Positions 36,912-45,303 of a stretch of DNA of 64,000 bases are shown here, piece after piece (positions within the stretch are counted from its first letter, which is position 1; each line of letters starts with the position of its first letter). The stretch lies in contig NZ_WUTS01000001.1 in NCBI RefSeq assembly GCF_009901955.1, positions 3,216,634 to 3,280,633 on the forward strand. Reading direction: 5' to 3'. Under the pieces are notes generated by a model. That model made no database searches. It was not told where the DNA came from and was given only the letters and a program-made list of their open reading frames with translations. The translations under genes and the position numbers were made by a program. Source of the DNA: Halomonas icarae (GTDB lineage Bacteria > Pseudomonadota > Gammaproteobacteria > Pseudomonadales > Halomonadaceae).

Positions 36912-37619
36912 ATGACCGAGCCGACAGTCTCCGAATCCCTTGCCGCTGCCCGGCAGCGCCTGGCCGAAGCCCTGAGTGCGGCCGGCCGTCCGATGGCCGA
37001 TGCCCGCCTGCTGGCAGTAAGCAAGACCAAACCCGCCGCGATGATTCGTGAGGCATGGCACCTGGGACAGCGTGACTTCGGCGAGAACTACGTCCAGGAG
37101 GCACTGAACAAACAGGACGAGTTGACCGATCTCGAGGATATCGTGTGGCATTTCATCGGCCCGCTGCAATCCAACAAGAGTCGAGAGGTAGCCGAGCGTT
37201 TTTCCTGGGTCCATAGCGTAGACCGCCAGAAGGTTGCCCGGCGCCTGAACGATCAGCGCCCCGCGTCACTCGACCCGTTGAACATCTGCCTGCAGGTCAA
37301 TATCAGCACAGAAGCTTCCAAGTCAGGAATGAGTCTCGCCGAGTTGCCCGCACTGGCCGAGGCGGTGCTGAGCATGCCGCGACTCCGTCTTCGCGGGCTG
37401 ATGGCGATCCCCGCACCGAGCAAGGGTCTGGAGGCCCAGCGTGCCCCCCTGGCTCGGCTACGCGAGGCCCTTGAAGAGCTCCGTGAGCGATTCCCCGAGG
37501 CACCACTGGATACCCTCTCCATGGGCATGAGCGACGATCTGGAAGCCGCCGTGATGGAGGGTGCCACCCTGGTACGCCTGGGCACCGCCATCTTCGGAGC
37601 AAGACAACGACATGAGTGA
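36912..37619 (+). CDS. yggS: PLP homeostasis protein (YggS/PROSC family)
   Basis: 235-residue single-domain PLP-binding protein that buffers pyridoxal phosphate and affects amino-acid pools. The PLP lysine sits in LLAVSKTKPAAMI; FGENYVQEALNK, WHFIGPLQSNKSREVAERF and LSMGMSDDLEAAVMEGATLVR are family signatures. Followed by proC 74 bases downstream, the normal partner in gammaproteobacteria. Confidence 0.95.
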   Translation: MTEPTVSESLAAARQRLAEALSAAGRPMADARLLAVSKTKPAAMIREAWHLGQRDFGENYVQEALNKQDELTDLEDIVWHFIGPLQSNKSREVAERFSWVHSVDRQKVARRLNDQRPASLDPLNICLQVNISTEASKSGMSLAELPALAEAVLSMPRLRLRGLMAIPAPSKGLEAQRAPLARLREALEELRERFPEAPLDTLSMGMSDDLEAAVMEGATLVRLGTAIFGARQRHE

Positions 37620-37693
37620 CCCAATGCAGCGGTCGCCGGTGGCGGCCACCCATCTCAAATAGCACACCACCCCGAATAGCACAGGACCTCCCC

Positions 37694-38518
37694 ATGGCAA
37701 ACCGAGTCACCTTTATCGGCGCCGGCAACATGGCCGGCGCCATCATCGGCGGCATGATCGATAGCGGCTACAGCGCCGGCGATATCACCGCCACTTCTCC
37801 CGATGACGCCATGCTGTCTCCTCTACGTGAGCGCCTCGGCATCAATACCGCCACCGACAACGCCGCGGCGGTGAGCGATGCCGACGTGGTGGTGCTGGCG
37901 GTCAAGCCACAGATCATGCATCAAGTTTGCGAGGGGCTGCGCGAGGCCATTCAGGCGCGTCGGCCGCTGATCGTCTCGGTCGCCGCCGGTCTGCCCGCCG
38001 CGACCCTCGAGCGCTGGCTGGGCGGTGACCTGCCGCTGGTACGCTGCATGCCCAACACGCCCTCGCTGGTTGGCGCCGGTGCCGCCGGGCTCTACGCCAA
38101 TGCCAGGGTCGACGAGACGCAACGGAAACAGGCCAGCGAGCTGGTGGAGGCCGTGGGGCTGGTGGAGTGGGTAGACGATGAGGCACTGCTGGACGCCGTC
38201 ACCGCCGTCTCCGGCAGCGCGCCCGCCTACTTCTTCCTGATGTTCGAGGCCATGGAGGAAGCCGGCATCCGTCAGGGGCTTCCCGCCGAGACCGCTCGCC
38301 GACTGGCGATGCAGACCGCCTTTGGTGCGGCGAAGATGGCCATGGCCAGCGACAAGACGCCGGCCGAGCTCAAGCGCAACGTGATGTCCCCCGGTGGCAC
38401 CACCGAGCGAGCCATCGAGCACCTGGAGCAGGCCGGCCTGCGCAACACCCTGGCCGAGGCCATGGACGCCTGTTCGGCTCGCGCCCGCGAGATGGCCAAA
38501 GAACTCGACAAGAACTGA
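37694..38518 (+). CDS. proC: Pyrroline-5-carboxylate reductase
   Basis: 274-residue enzyme for the last step of proline synthesis. N-terminal Rossmann fold VTFIGAGNMAGAIIGGMIDS; C-terminal helical domain with SGSAPAYFFLMFEAM and KRNVMSPGGTTERAIE. ATG 37694 gives the canonical start; the open frame upstream reads through the yggS stop region by chance. Lies in a proC-yggT-metXW cluster. Confidence 0.95.
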   Translation: MANRVTFIGAGNMAGAIIGGMIDSGYSAGDITATSPDDAMLSPLRERLGINTATDNAAAVSDADVVVLAVKPQIMHQVCEGLREAIQARRPLIVSVAAGLPAATLERWLGGDLPLVRCMPNTPSLVGAGAAGLYANARVDETQRKQASELVEAVGLVEWVDDEALLDAVTAVSGSAPAYFFLMFEAMEEAGIRQGLPAETARRLAMQTAFGAAKMAMASDKTPAELKRNVMSPGGTTERAIEHLEQAGLRNTLAEAMDACSARAREMAKELDKN

Positions 38519-38573
38519 GCGACGGCGTACCAACACGCTACATAACTTCAAGCCAATTCTGAGGAGAGCCCAT

Positions 38574-39167
38574 ATGGGCAGCCAACTGGGCAACGCCGGC
38601 CTGATGCTGGTCAACACCCTGATCAATATCTACATCTTCCTGTTGATGCTGCGCTTTCTGCTGCAGGCATCTCGGGCCGACTACTTCAACCCCATCAGCC
38701 AGTCGGTGGTCAAGGTCACCCAACCGGCGGTGCGCCCCTTCCAGAGCTTCCTGGGGCCGGTGATGGGCCGCTTCGACCTGGCCACCCTGGCCTGCGGTCT
38801 GGTGATCAAGGCGGTCGGCATCGTGCTTATCCTGCAGATCGCCGGGTTCGGCATGCCATCCATCGCCGGGGTGGCCATCGGCGCCGTGGCGGCACTGGCC
38901 AACGCCATTCTCAAGATCTACTTTTTCGCCCTGATCGTGATGATCATCCTCAGCTGGGTGGCGCCCAACGCCAGCCACCCGGGGGCCCTGCTGGTGATGC
39001 AGCTGCTCGAGCCGATCATGGCGCCGGTGCGCAAGGTGATACCGCCGCTGGGCATGATCGACCTGTCACCGATCTTCGTCTTCATCGCCATCAGCCTGAT
39101 CGATGGTATCGTGGTGGCCTCACTAACCCGCGCCGCCGGGATCGCCGGGGCCCTGGTAGGCCTCTGA
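38574..39167 (+). CDS. YggT-family membrane protein
   Basis: 197-residue membrane protein made of two YggT repeats, each beginning with a helix and ending with the family motif (LRFLLQASRADYFNPIS and ILSWVAPNASHPGALLV; PVRKVIPPLGMIDLSPIFVF). GAGGAG lies just before ATG 38574. The role is unclear; relatives act in osmotic tolerance and envelope biogenesis. It follows proC directly. Confidence 0.92.
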   Translation: MGSQLGNAGLMLVNTLINIYIFLLMLRFLLQASRADYFNPISQSVVKVTQPAVRPFQSFLGPVMGRFDLATLACGLVIKAVGIVLILQIAGFGMPSIAGVAIGAVAALANAILKIYFFALIVMIILSWVAPNASHPGALLVMQLLEPIMAPVRKVIPPLGMIDLSPIFVFIAISLIDGIVVASLTRAAGIAGALVGL

Positions 39168-39209
39168 CGACAACAGCGAATCCTGCAACGACTGGACTTG
39201 GAAGGACCA

Positions 39210-40367
39210 ATGCCCGAGATCGCACGCGACTCGGTCGGCCTGGTGTCGCCTCAGACGGCGCACTTCGACGACCCCCTGGATCTGGCCTGCGGCATGACAC
39301 TGCCGGCCTACGACCTCGTCTACGAGACCTACGGCACCCTCAACGCCGAGCGCTCCAACGCCGTGCTGATCTGTCATGCGCTCTCCGGCCATCACCACGC
39401 CGCCGGCTACCACGACGCCGAGGAACGCAAGCCGGGCTGGTGGGATGCACACATCGGCCCCGGCAAATCCATCGATACCGAGCGTTTCTTCGTGGTCTCG
39501 CTCAACAACCTGGGCGGCTGCCACGGCAGCACCGGCCCCAACAGCATCAATCTGGCGACGGGTCGCCTGTGGGGTCCGGAGTTCCCCATGGTGACCGTGG
39601 GCGACTGGGTACATAGTCAGGCCCGCCTGGCCGACCGCCTGGGAATCACGCGCTTCGCCGCGGTCATCGGCGGTAGCCTGGGCGGGATGCAGGCACTGCA
39701 GTGGACCCTGAGCTACCCCGAGCGCGTCGGCAGCGCCGCGGTCATCGCCGCCACGCCCAAGCTCTCGGCCCAGAACATTGCCTTCAACGAGGTGGCGCGC
39801 CAGGCCATTCGCTCCGATCCCGAGTTCCATGACGGCTGGTACGCCGAGCATTCGGCGATACCAAGACGCGGACTCAAGCTGGCACGCATGGTGGGGCATA
39901 TCACCTACCTCTCGGAAGATGCCATGGGCCACAAGTTCGGCCGCGACCTGCGTAGCCATGACTTCAACTTCGGCTACGACGTCGAGTTTCAGGTCGAGTC
40001 CTACCTGCGCTACCAGGGCGATACCTTCTCCACCTCCTTCGACGCCAACACCTACCTGCTGATGACCAAGGCGCTGGACTACTTCGACCCGGCGGCGGCT
40101 CATGGCGGTGACCTGGCCCGCGCCCTCGCCCCGGCCCGCTGCCCCTTCCTGGTAACCAGCTTCACCACCGACTGGCGCTTCCCACCCTCGCGCTCCAAGG
40201 AGCTGGTCGATGCCCTGATCCGTGCCGGCAAGCCAGTCAGCTACGCCAACATCGAATCGAGTCACGGCCACGACGCCTTCCTGATGCCCGAGCCCCGCTA
40301 CCAGGCGGTATTTGCTGCCTTCATGTCGCGGGTGGCTCGGGACCTGGGGCTGGAGGAACGCCCATGA
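39210..40367 (+). CDS. metX: Homoserine O-acyltransferase MetX
   Basis: 385-residue alpha/beta-hydrolase-fold enzyme starting methionine synthesis. The nucleophile serine is in [12 protein letters not shown]; the Asp ([12 protein letters not shown]) and His ([11 protein letters not shown]) of the triad are in place. In MetX proteins paired with MetW from gammaproteobacteria the acyl donor is usually succinyl-CoA; this is family knowledge, not seen here. ATG 39210 follows GGAAGG. The stop overlaps the metW start. Confidence 0.94.
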   Translation: MPEIARDSVGLVSPQTAHFDDPLDLACGMTLPAYDLVYETYGTLNAERSNAVLICHALSGHHHAAGYHDAEERKPGWWDAHIGPGKSIDTERFFVVSLNNLGGCHGSTGPNSINLATGRLWGPEFPMVTVGDWVHSQARLADRLGITRFAAVIGGSLGGMQALQWTLSYPERVGSAAVIAATPKLSAQNIAFNEVARQAIRSDPEFHDGWYAEHSAIPRRGLKLARMVGHITYLSEDAMGHKFGRDLRSHDFNFGYDVEFQVESYLRYQGDTFSTSFDANTYLLMTKALDYFDPAAAHGGDLARALAPARCPFLVTSFTTDWRFPPSRSKELVDALIRAGKPVSYANIESSHGHDAFLMPEPRYQAVFAAFMSRVARDLGLEERP

Positions 40368-40960
40368 ATCGCCCGGACCTCAAGCTGATCCATGAGTGGG
40401 TGCCGACCGACGCCCATATCCTCGACCTGGCCTGCGGAGATGGCACCCTGCTGGCGGCCCTGGCACGCAACAAGGGGGTGACCGGCTACGGCCTGGAGAT
40501 CGACCCCGAAGGCATCACCGCCTGCATCGCCAAGGGCGTCAATGTCATCGAGCAGAATCTCGATGACGGGCTGGCCAACTTCGATGATGGCGCCTGTGAC
40601 CTGGTGGTAATGACCCAGGCCCTGCAGGCCCTTCGCCGTCCCGACCTCGCCCTCGACGAGATGCTGCGGGTGGCCGGGGAGGCGATCATCACCTTCCCCA
40701 ACTTCGCCTACTGGCGCCACCGGGTCCATCTGGGCATCCGCGGCTACATGCCGGTCTCCAAGTCGCTGCCTCACGCCTGGTACGACACGCCCAACATTCA
40801 CCTCTCGACCTTCAACGACTTTGAACAACTCTGTCGCGACAAGGGTCTGATCATCGTCGACCGAGCAGTGGGTATCGGCGACCACGAGGGGCACTGGACC
40901 TCGCGGCTATGGCCCAACCTGTTCGGCGAGATCGCCATCTTCCGGGTCGCCCGCGGCTGA
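40364..40960 (+). CDS. metW: Methionine biosynthesis protein MetW
   Basis: 198-residue methyltransferase-fold protein required with MetX. The SAM-binding-like motif [16 protein letters not shown] is intact, followed by [20 protein letters not shown] and [18 protein letters not shown]. It overlaps metX as ATGA, so stoichiometric production is likely; MetW is reported to form a complex with MetX in relatives. Confidence 0.94.
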   Translation: MNRPDLKLIHEWVPTDAHILDLACGDGTLLAALARNKGVTGYGLEIDPEGITACIAKGVNVIEQNLDDGLANFDDGACDLVVMTQALQALRRPDLALDEMLRVAGEAIITFPNFAYWRHRVHLGIRGYMPVSKSLPHAWYDTPNIHLSTFNDFEQLCRDKGLIIVDRAVGIGDHEGHWTSRLWPNLFGEIAIFRVARG

Positions 40961-41001
40961 CTCGGAGGGGTCCAGTGAATGACGGCAAGGGGAATAAGCG
41001 C

Positions 41002-41472
41002 ATGAGAAGTCAATGCATGACGCGGGGCATCCTGCCTGCCCTGCTCGCGGGCACTCTGGCAATGCTGACCGGCACTGCCGCCGCCCAGCAGTTCGAGCAG
41101 ATAGGCGACGTCCAGATTCACTACAGCGCGGTGAGCACCAGTTTCCTGCCCGAGGCGGTGGCGCGTGAACACCAGATCCAGCGTAGTCCTGCGCTGGCGC
41201 TGCTCAACGTCAGCGTGCTCGAGGAGCGTGAGGACGGCACCACCCGCAACGTGCCCGCCAGGGTCGATGGGCGGGTTGGCGGCATCGGCGAGAATGACGA
41301 CGGCAGGCCGCTGAGCTTCCGCACCTTGCGCATCGGCGACTCCCCCTCCCAGGTGGCGGTGTTCCGTATCGACGACGGGGCGCCGATGCGCTTCGATCTG
41401 GAGGTGTTCCACGATCGCAACGCCGAACCAGCCCAGGTGCAGTTTATCCAGCGCTTCTATATCGACCGTTAG
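41002..41472 (+). CDS. DUF4426 periplasmic protein
   Basis: 156-residue exported protein: signal peptide ending near GTAAAQ-QF, then a beta-rich domain with VQIHYSAVSTSFLPEAVA and FIQRFYIDR. It follows metW in the same order as in Pseudomonas. The next usual gene there (rdgB) is missing, so conserved synteny ends here. ATG 41002 has AAGGGGAA upstream; ATG 41017 is the alternative. Function unknown. Confidence 0.85.
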   Translation: MRSQCMTRGILPALLAGTLAMLTGTAAAQQFEQIGDVQIHYSAVSTSFLPEAVAREHQIQRSPALALLNVSVLEEREDGTTRNVPARVDGRVGGIGENDDGRPLSFRTLRIGDSPSQVAVFRIDDGAPMRFDLEVFHDRNAEPAQVQFIQRFYIDR

Positions 41473-41502
41473 CGACCGAGATGCGGCGTCCGCCGCCGCA
41501 TC

Positions 41503-42270
41503 TCAGCCGCTAAAGCGGCGCTCGAGTGCCACCGGCAGTTCGAGATCCAGATGGATATCGACCGGCCTCCCGTCACGTCGCTGCACGCGGCAGCGCCATG
41601 CCAGCACCTCAACGCCGTTTGCCGCCGCCTCGCGCAGGGCAGCCGCATAGGCGGGATCAAGGTGCTCGGCGGGGGCCACGTCGGGAATGCCCTCATGGGC
41701 CACGCAGAACAGCAATACCGCACGCTGCCCCGCCTGCGCCAGGGCCATCAGTGCCTCCAGGTGCTTTCTGCCCCGCTCGCTCACCGCATCCGGAAAGTAG
41801 CCGTGCCCATCAGGCTCCCTCAGCGTCACCTGCTTGACCTCCACGAAGGCCGTGCCACGCTCGGGGTCGTCGAGCCGGAAGTCGATTCGCGAAGCCTTCT
41901 CCATCTGAGTGGCAACCGCAACCTCGCGCCGCAATTCGGCATACCCGGCGAGCATCGGGATCCGCCCGGCACGCAGCGCCCCCTCGACGATACGGTTGGC
42001 CCGCCCGGTCTGCACCGAGGCCATCGCCAGGCTGCCATCGGGCTGAGGCAGCTCGATCAGCTCCCAGGTCCAGGCCAGCTTGCGTTTCGGGTTGTCGCTG
42101 GGCGATAGCCATACCCGGCAACCCGGAACATTCACCGCTCGCATGGAGCCGGTATTGGGGCAGTGAGCCACCACCTCGCGGCCATCGTCGAGAAGCACAT
42201 CGGCCAGGAAACGCTTGTAGCGGCGCAGCAGCACGCCTGGCATCAGCTCGGGATACGCCATGCTCACCAT
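41503..42270 (-). CDS. sfsA: Sugar fermentation stimulation protein SfsA homolog
   Basis: 255-residue protein of the SfsA family. It contains RRYKRFLADVLLDDGREVVAH, CPNTGSMRAVNVPGC, FVEVKQVTLREPDGHGYFPD and SERGRKHLEAL, the nuclease-like core of the family. ATG 42270 directly abuts the aminotransferase stop, indicating one transcript; ATG 42261 is also possible. The biochemical role is poorly established. Confidence 0.94.
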   Translation of the reverse strand: MVSMAYPELMPGVLLRRYKRFLADVLLDDGREVVAHCPNTGSMRAVNVPGCRVWLSPSDNPKRKLAWTWELIELPQPDGSLAMASVQTGRANRIVEGALRAGRIPMLAGYAELRREVAVATQMEKASRIDFRLDDPERGTAFVEVKQVTLREPDGHGYFPDAVSERGRKHLEALMALAQAGQRAVLLFCVAHEGIPDVAPAEHLDPAYAAALREAAANGVEVLAWRCRVQRRDGRPVDIHLDLELPVALERRFSG

Positions 42271-43431
42271 CTACTGGCGTGCCAGGAAACGTTCTAGGCG
42301 GCCCACCGCCTCCTCCAGGCGTTCGACGCCGGTGGTAAAGGCAATCCGCACATGCCGCTCGCCGCCCTGCACGGCGAAGTCGACTCCCGGCGTGATGGCG
42401 ACGTTCTCCTCCTCCAGCAGACGCTGGCAGAAGGTCTGACTATCGTGGCTGTAGCGGGAAATATCCAGCCACAGGTAGAAGGCCCCCTGGGGCGGCAGCG
42501 AGGGGGCGAGGCCGAGCCGCGAAAGTCCGGCCAACAACGCATCCCGGCGGCGTCCCAGCTCGACTCGGCGTTCCTCGAGAATGGCACGACAGTCGGACGT
42601 AAAGGCGGCCAGGGCGGCATGCTGGGCCGGAGTGGGGGCGGCCAGGAAGACGTTCTGGGCCAGCCGCGTCAGCGGCTCGACTGCCTCCTCGGGCGCCAGC
42701 AGCCACCCCAGGCGCCAGCCGGTCATGCCGAAGTACTTGGAAAAGCTGTTGACCACGAAGGCATCCGGAGTGATCGAGGCCACCGAGAGGGGCTCGAGGT
42801 CATAGCAGAGCCCCTGATAGATCTCGTCTACCAGCAGATGACCGCCGCGTCCGGCCACGACCTCGGCCACCGCGGCCAATTGGCCAGCATCCAGCATATG
42901 ACCGGTAGGGTTGGAGGGCGTCGCCAGCATCGCCAACCGCGTTGTCTCCCGCCAGTGGGGCTCGACCAGCCCGGCATCCAGCTGCCAGCCACTCTCCGGC
43001 CCGACCGGCACAACATCCACCTCGGCCCCGGCCAGGGCCATGAAGTGACGGTTGCAGGGATAGTTGGGATCGGCCATCAACACCCGGTCACCGGGCCCGG
43101 CCAGCAGCTGGCTGGCCAGCAGCAGCGCACCAGAAGCGCCGGGGGTGACCAGAATGCGTCGCGGGTCCACCTCGGCATCGAAATGGTCCGCGTAGTGGCC
43201 GGCAATCGCCTCGCGCAGGGCTGGTATCCCAGCCGCCGGCGTGTAGCGGGTGTGGCCCGCCGCCAGGGCGGCCTGGCCAGCGGCGACCACCGGCTCGGGG
43301 GTCGGGAAGTCCGGCTCGCCAACCTCCAGATGGATCACATCATGGCCGGCCGCCTCACGGGCCTGGGCAGTTTCCAGCAGGCTCATCACCCGAAAGGGGG
43401 CGACCTGGTCGATTCGGGGGCTCCAGGCCAT
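42271..43431 (-). CDS. PLP-dependent aminotransferase, class I/II
   Basis: 386-residue fold-type I aminotransferase. The PLP lysine is in VVNSFSKYFGMTGWRLGW; ATPSNPTGHML (Asn binding the cofactor ring) and the C-terminal RIAFTTGVERLEEAVGRL arginine region are in place. Substrate specificity, whether aspartate, aromatic or N-succinyl-DAP, cannot be read from sequence. Upstream of sfsA. Confidence 0.93.
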   Translation of the reverse strand: MAWSPRIDQVAPFRVMSLLETAQAREAAGHDVIHLEVGEPDFPTPEPVVAAGQAALAAGHTRYTPAAGIPALREAIAGHYADHFDAEVDPRRILVTPGASGALLLASQLLAGPGDRVLMADPNYPCNRHFMALAGAEVDVVPVGPESGWQLDAGLVEPHWRETTRLAMLATPSNPTGHMLDAGQLAAVAEVVAGRGGHLLVDEIYQGLCYDLEPLSVASITPDAFVVNSFSKYFGMTGWRLGWLLAPEEAVEPLTRLAQNVFLAAPTPAQHAALAAFTSDCRAILEERRVELGRRRDALLAGLSRLGLAPSLPPQGAFYLWLDISRYSHDSQTFCQRLLEEENVAITPGVDFAVQGGERHVRIAFTTGVERLEEAVGRLERFLARQ

Positions 43432-43656
43432 GGCAAGACTCCTGTCGTTGGGCCACCATGCCAGGGAGTCAATCCTCCCACGGCACGGTCAAAGAGTGGT
43501 GTCACTGAGGGCCTAGTGTAGCGACTTTGGTGGCAAGATCGCAGTCATATGCCCAGCCGAGCTTGCAAAGATGGGGTTTATCGGCTAAACAAGCATGCCT
43601 TTGGCGTGAGATATCTTGCCAGGCGGCGAGTATCGATCAGCAGTCACACCAGTAAC

Positions 43657-43692
43657 GAGGCAGCACCATGCCAGGAGGCAGCACCATGCCAG
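43657..43692 (+). repeat. 18-bp tandem duplication of the dksA ribosome-binding site and start codon
   Basis: GAGGCAGCACCATGCCAG occurs twice in a row (43657-43674, 43675-43692). Each copy has GAGG upstream of an in-frame ATG, giving dksA two equivalent starts six codons apart. Confidence 0.9.
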
Positions 43693-44123
43693 TAGCCGAC
43701 AAGAAAACGGAAGCTCCCGAGAAGTTCACCCCCTACGAACCGGCGGCGGGTGAGGAGTACATGAACGAGAAGCAGCTGGAGCATTTCCGACAGATCCTGC
43801 TGGGCTGGAAACAGGATCTCATGGAAGAGGTGGACCGCACCGTGCGCCATCTGCAGGAGGAGGCGAACAACTACGCCGATCCGGCCGATCGCGCCACCCA
43901 GGAGGAGGGCTTCAGCCTGGAGCTGCGCACCCGGGACCGCGAACGCAAGCTGCTCAAGAAGATCAACGAGACGCTCGACATGATCGACGAGGACGACTAT
44001 GGCTTCTGCGAGGCCTGCGGCGTCGAGATCGGCATTCGCCGGCTGGAAGCCCGTCCCACGGCCACCTTGTGCGTGGACTGCAAGACGCTGGCCGAGCTCA
44101 AGGAAAAGCAGCTGGGCGGCTGA
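43668..44123 (+). CDS. dksA: RNA polymerase-binding regulator DksA
   Basis: 151 residues (145 from the second start at 43686). DksA binds the RNA polymerase secondary channel and with ppGpp mediates the stringent response. The coiled coil carries the acidic tip DPADRATQEE; the zinc finger is CEACGVEIGIRRLEARPTA then CVDCK; MNEKQLEHFRQILLGW opens the core. First gene of the dksA-gluQ-cbrAB cluster. Confidence 0.97.
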   Translation: MPGGSTMPVADKKTEAPEKFTPYEPAAGEEYMNEKQLEHFRQILLGWKQDLMEEVDRTVRHLQEEANNYADPADRATQEEGFSLELRTRDRERKLLKKINETLDMIDEDDYGFCEACGVEIGIRRLEARPTATLCVDCKTLAELKEKQLGG

Positions 44124-44157
44124 TCCGGCCATGCCGGTGCTGTGGCTGATCCTTCAT

Positions 44158-44181
44158 GACGGGCACCCCAGGGTGCCCGTC
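44158..44181 (+). terminator. Hairpin between dksA and gluQ
   Basis: GACGGGCACCC-CA-GGGTGCCCGTC. A strong stem but no T-run follows, so it may be a weak terminator or a processing site. Confidence 0.4.
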
Positions 44182-44207
44182 TGCGCATCTGACGCCTGGA
44201 AACCTGC

Positions 44208-45110
44208 ATGAGCCTCTACCGCGGACGCTTCGCCCCCACCCCTTCAGGACCACTGCACTTCGGCTCACTGATTGCGGCCCTGGGCAGCTTCCTGGATGCT
44301 CGGCAGGCCGGCGGCGAGTGGCTGTTGCGCATCGAGGATATCGACCCGCCACGCTGCCCGGCCGGTGCCGCCGACGAGATCCAGCGCCAGCTGGAGGCCT
44401 TTGGACTGCAGTGGGATGGACCCGTACTCTGGCAGCACGCCCGCAATGACGCCTACCAGGCCGCCCTCGAACGCTTGACCGATCAGGGCCTCGCCTATCC
44501 CTGCAGCTGCTCACGCAAGCAGTGGCGTGACCACCCCGTCTATCCCGGCTGGTGCCGCCATGGCGTCCGTGAGCCCGACAAGCCGGTGGCATGGCGACTA
44601 CGCAGCGACCGGGGGCTGCGCCCGGTGGTATGGCAGGATCGACTGTTTGGCGAACAGCGCTTCGACCCGGCTCGACTCGGCGACGTGGTACTCAAGCGCA
44701 AGGATGGCCTGTGGGCCTACCAGCTCGCCGTGGTGGTGGATGATGCCGGCCAGGGCATCAATAACGTCGTACGCGGTTTCGACCTGCTCGACAACACCCC
44801 CTGGCAGCGCCAGCTGCAGCACGCCCTGGGTGCCGCCACGCCGAGCTACCTGCATCTGCCGCTGATCATCGGTGAAGGTGGCCAGAAACTTTCCAAGCAG
44901 AACCTCGCCCCGGCGCTGCCCACCCGGGACGCCGCGGTACGCCCGCTGCTGCATGCCGCCCTGAAGGCGCTCGACCAGGCGCCCCCGGAGACGCTTGCCA
45001 CCGCACCCGTGAGCGAGCAGCTCGCCTGGGCCGTTGAGGCCTGGTCGGTGGCACGCATTCATCCCCAGGCTGAACGGCCTCTCGCCAACAATCGGGTCAC
45101 GGCGTCGTGA
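44208..45110 (+). CDS. gluQ: Glutamyl-Q tRNA(Asp) synthetase
   Basis: 300-residue truncated GluRS paralog that attaches glutamate to queuosine-34 of tRNA-Asp. Catalytic motifs RGRFAPTPSGPLHFGSLIAA (HIGH-like) and GQKLSKQNLAPAL (KMSKS-like) are present, as is a CSCSRKQW...CRHG zinc-binding element. No anticodon-binding domain, as expected for the family. Downstream of dksA as in E. coli and Pseudomonas. Confidence 0.95.
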   Translation: MSLYRGRFAPTPSGPLHFGSLIAALGSFLDARQAGGEWLLRIEDIDPPRCPAGAADEIQRQLEAFGLQWDGPVLWQHARNDAYQAALERLTDQGLAYPCSCSRKQWRDHPVYPGWCRHGVREPDKPVAWRLRSDRGLRPVVWQDRLFGEQRFDPARLGDVVLKRKDGLWAYQLAVVVDDAGQGINNVVRGFDLLDNTPWQRQLQHALGAATPSYLHLPLIIGEGGQKLSKQNLAPALPTRDAAVRPLLHAALKALDQAPPETLATAPVSEQLAWAVEAWSVARIHPQAERPLANNRVTAS

Positions 45111-45126
45111 TGGAGAAGGAGGTGCC

Positions 45127-45303
45127 ATGTACGTCTATCGACTGATGTTGTTCCTGGTGTTCATCGGCTACCTGCTCTCACCGCTGATGATGAGCGGCTG
45201 GGCCAATCCCGACGTGGCTTGGTACCGTCCCTTCATCATCTGGGGCGTGTTGATCGCCCTGACCCTGTGGCTGGAGCAGAAGAGGAAACTCGATGAACGC
45301 TAG
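45127..45303 (+). CDS. Small membrane protein preceding cbrA (CbrX-like)
   Basis: 58 residues with two hydrophobic segments (LMLFLVFIGYLLSPLMMSG and FIIWGVLIALTLWLEQ) and a charged end. ATG 45127 has GAAGGAGG upstream. Its end overlaps the cbrA start by 11 bases, so it is translationally coupled to the kinase. Pseudomonas has a similar small gene here, called cbrX as I recall. Function unknown. Confidence 0.8.
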   Translation: MYVYRLMLFLVFIGYLLSPLMMSGWANPDVAWYRPFIIWGVLIALTLWLEQKRKLDER

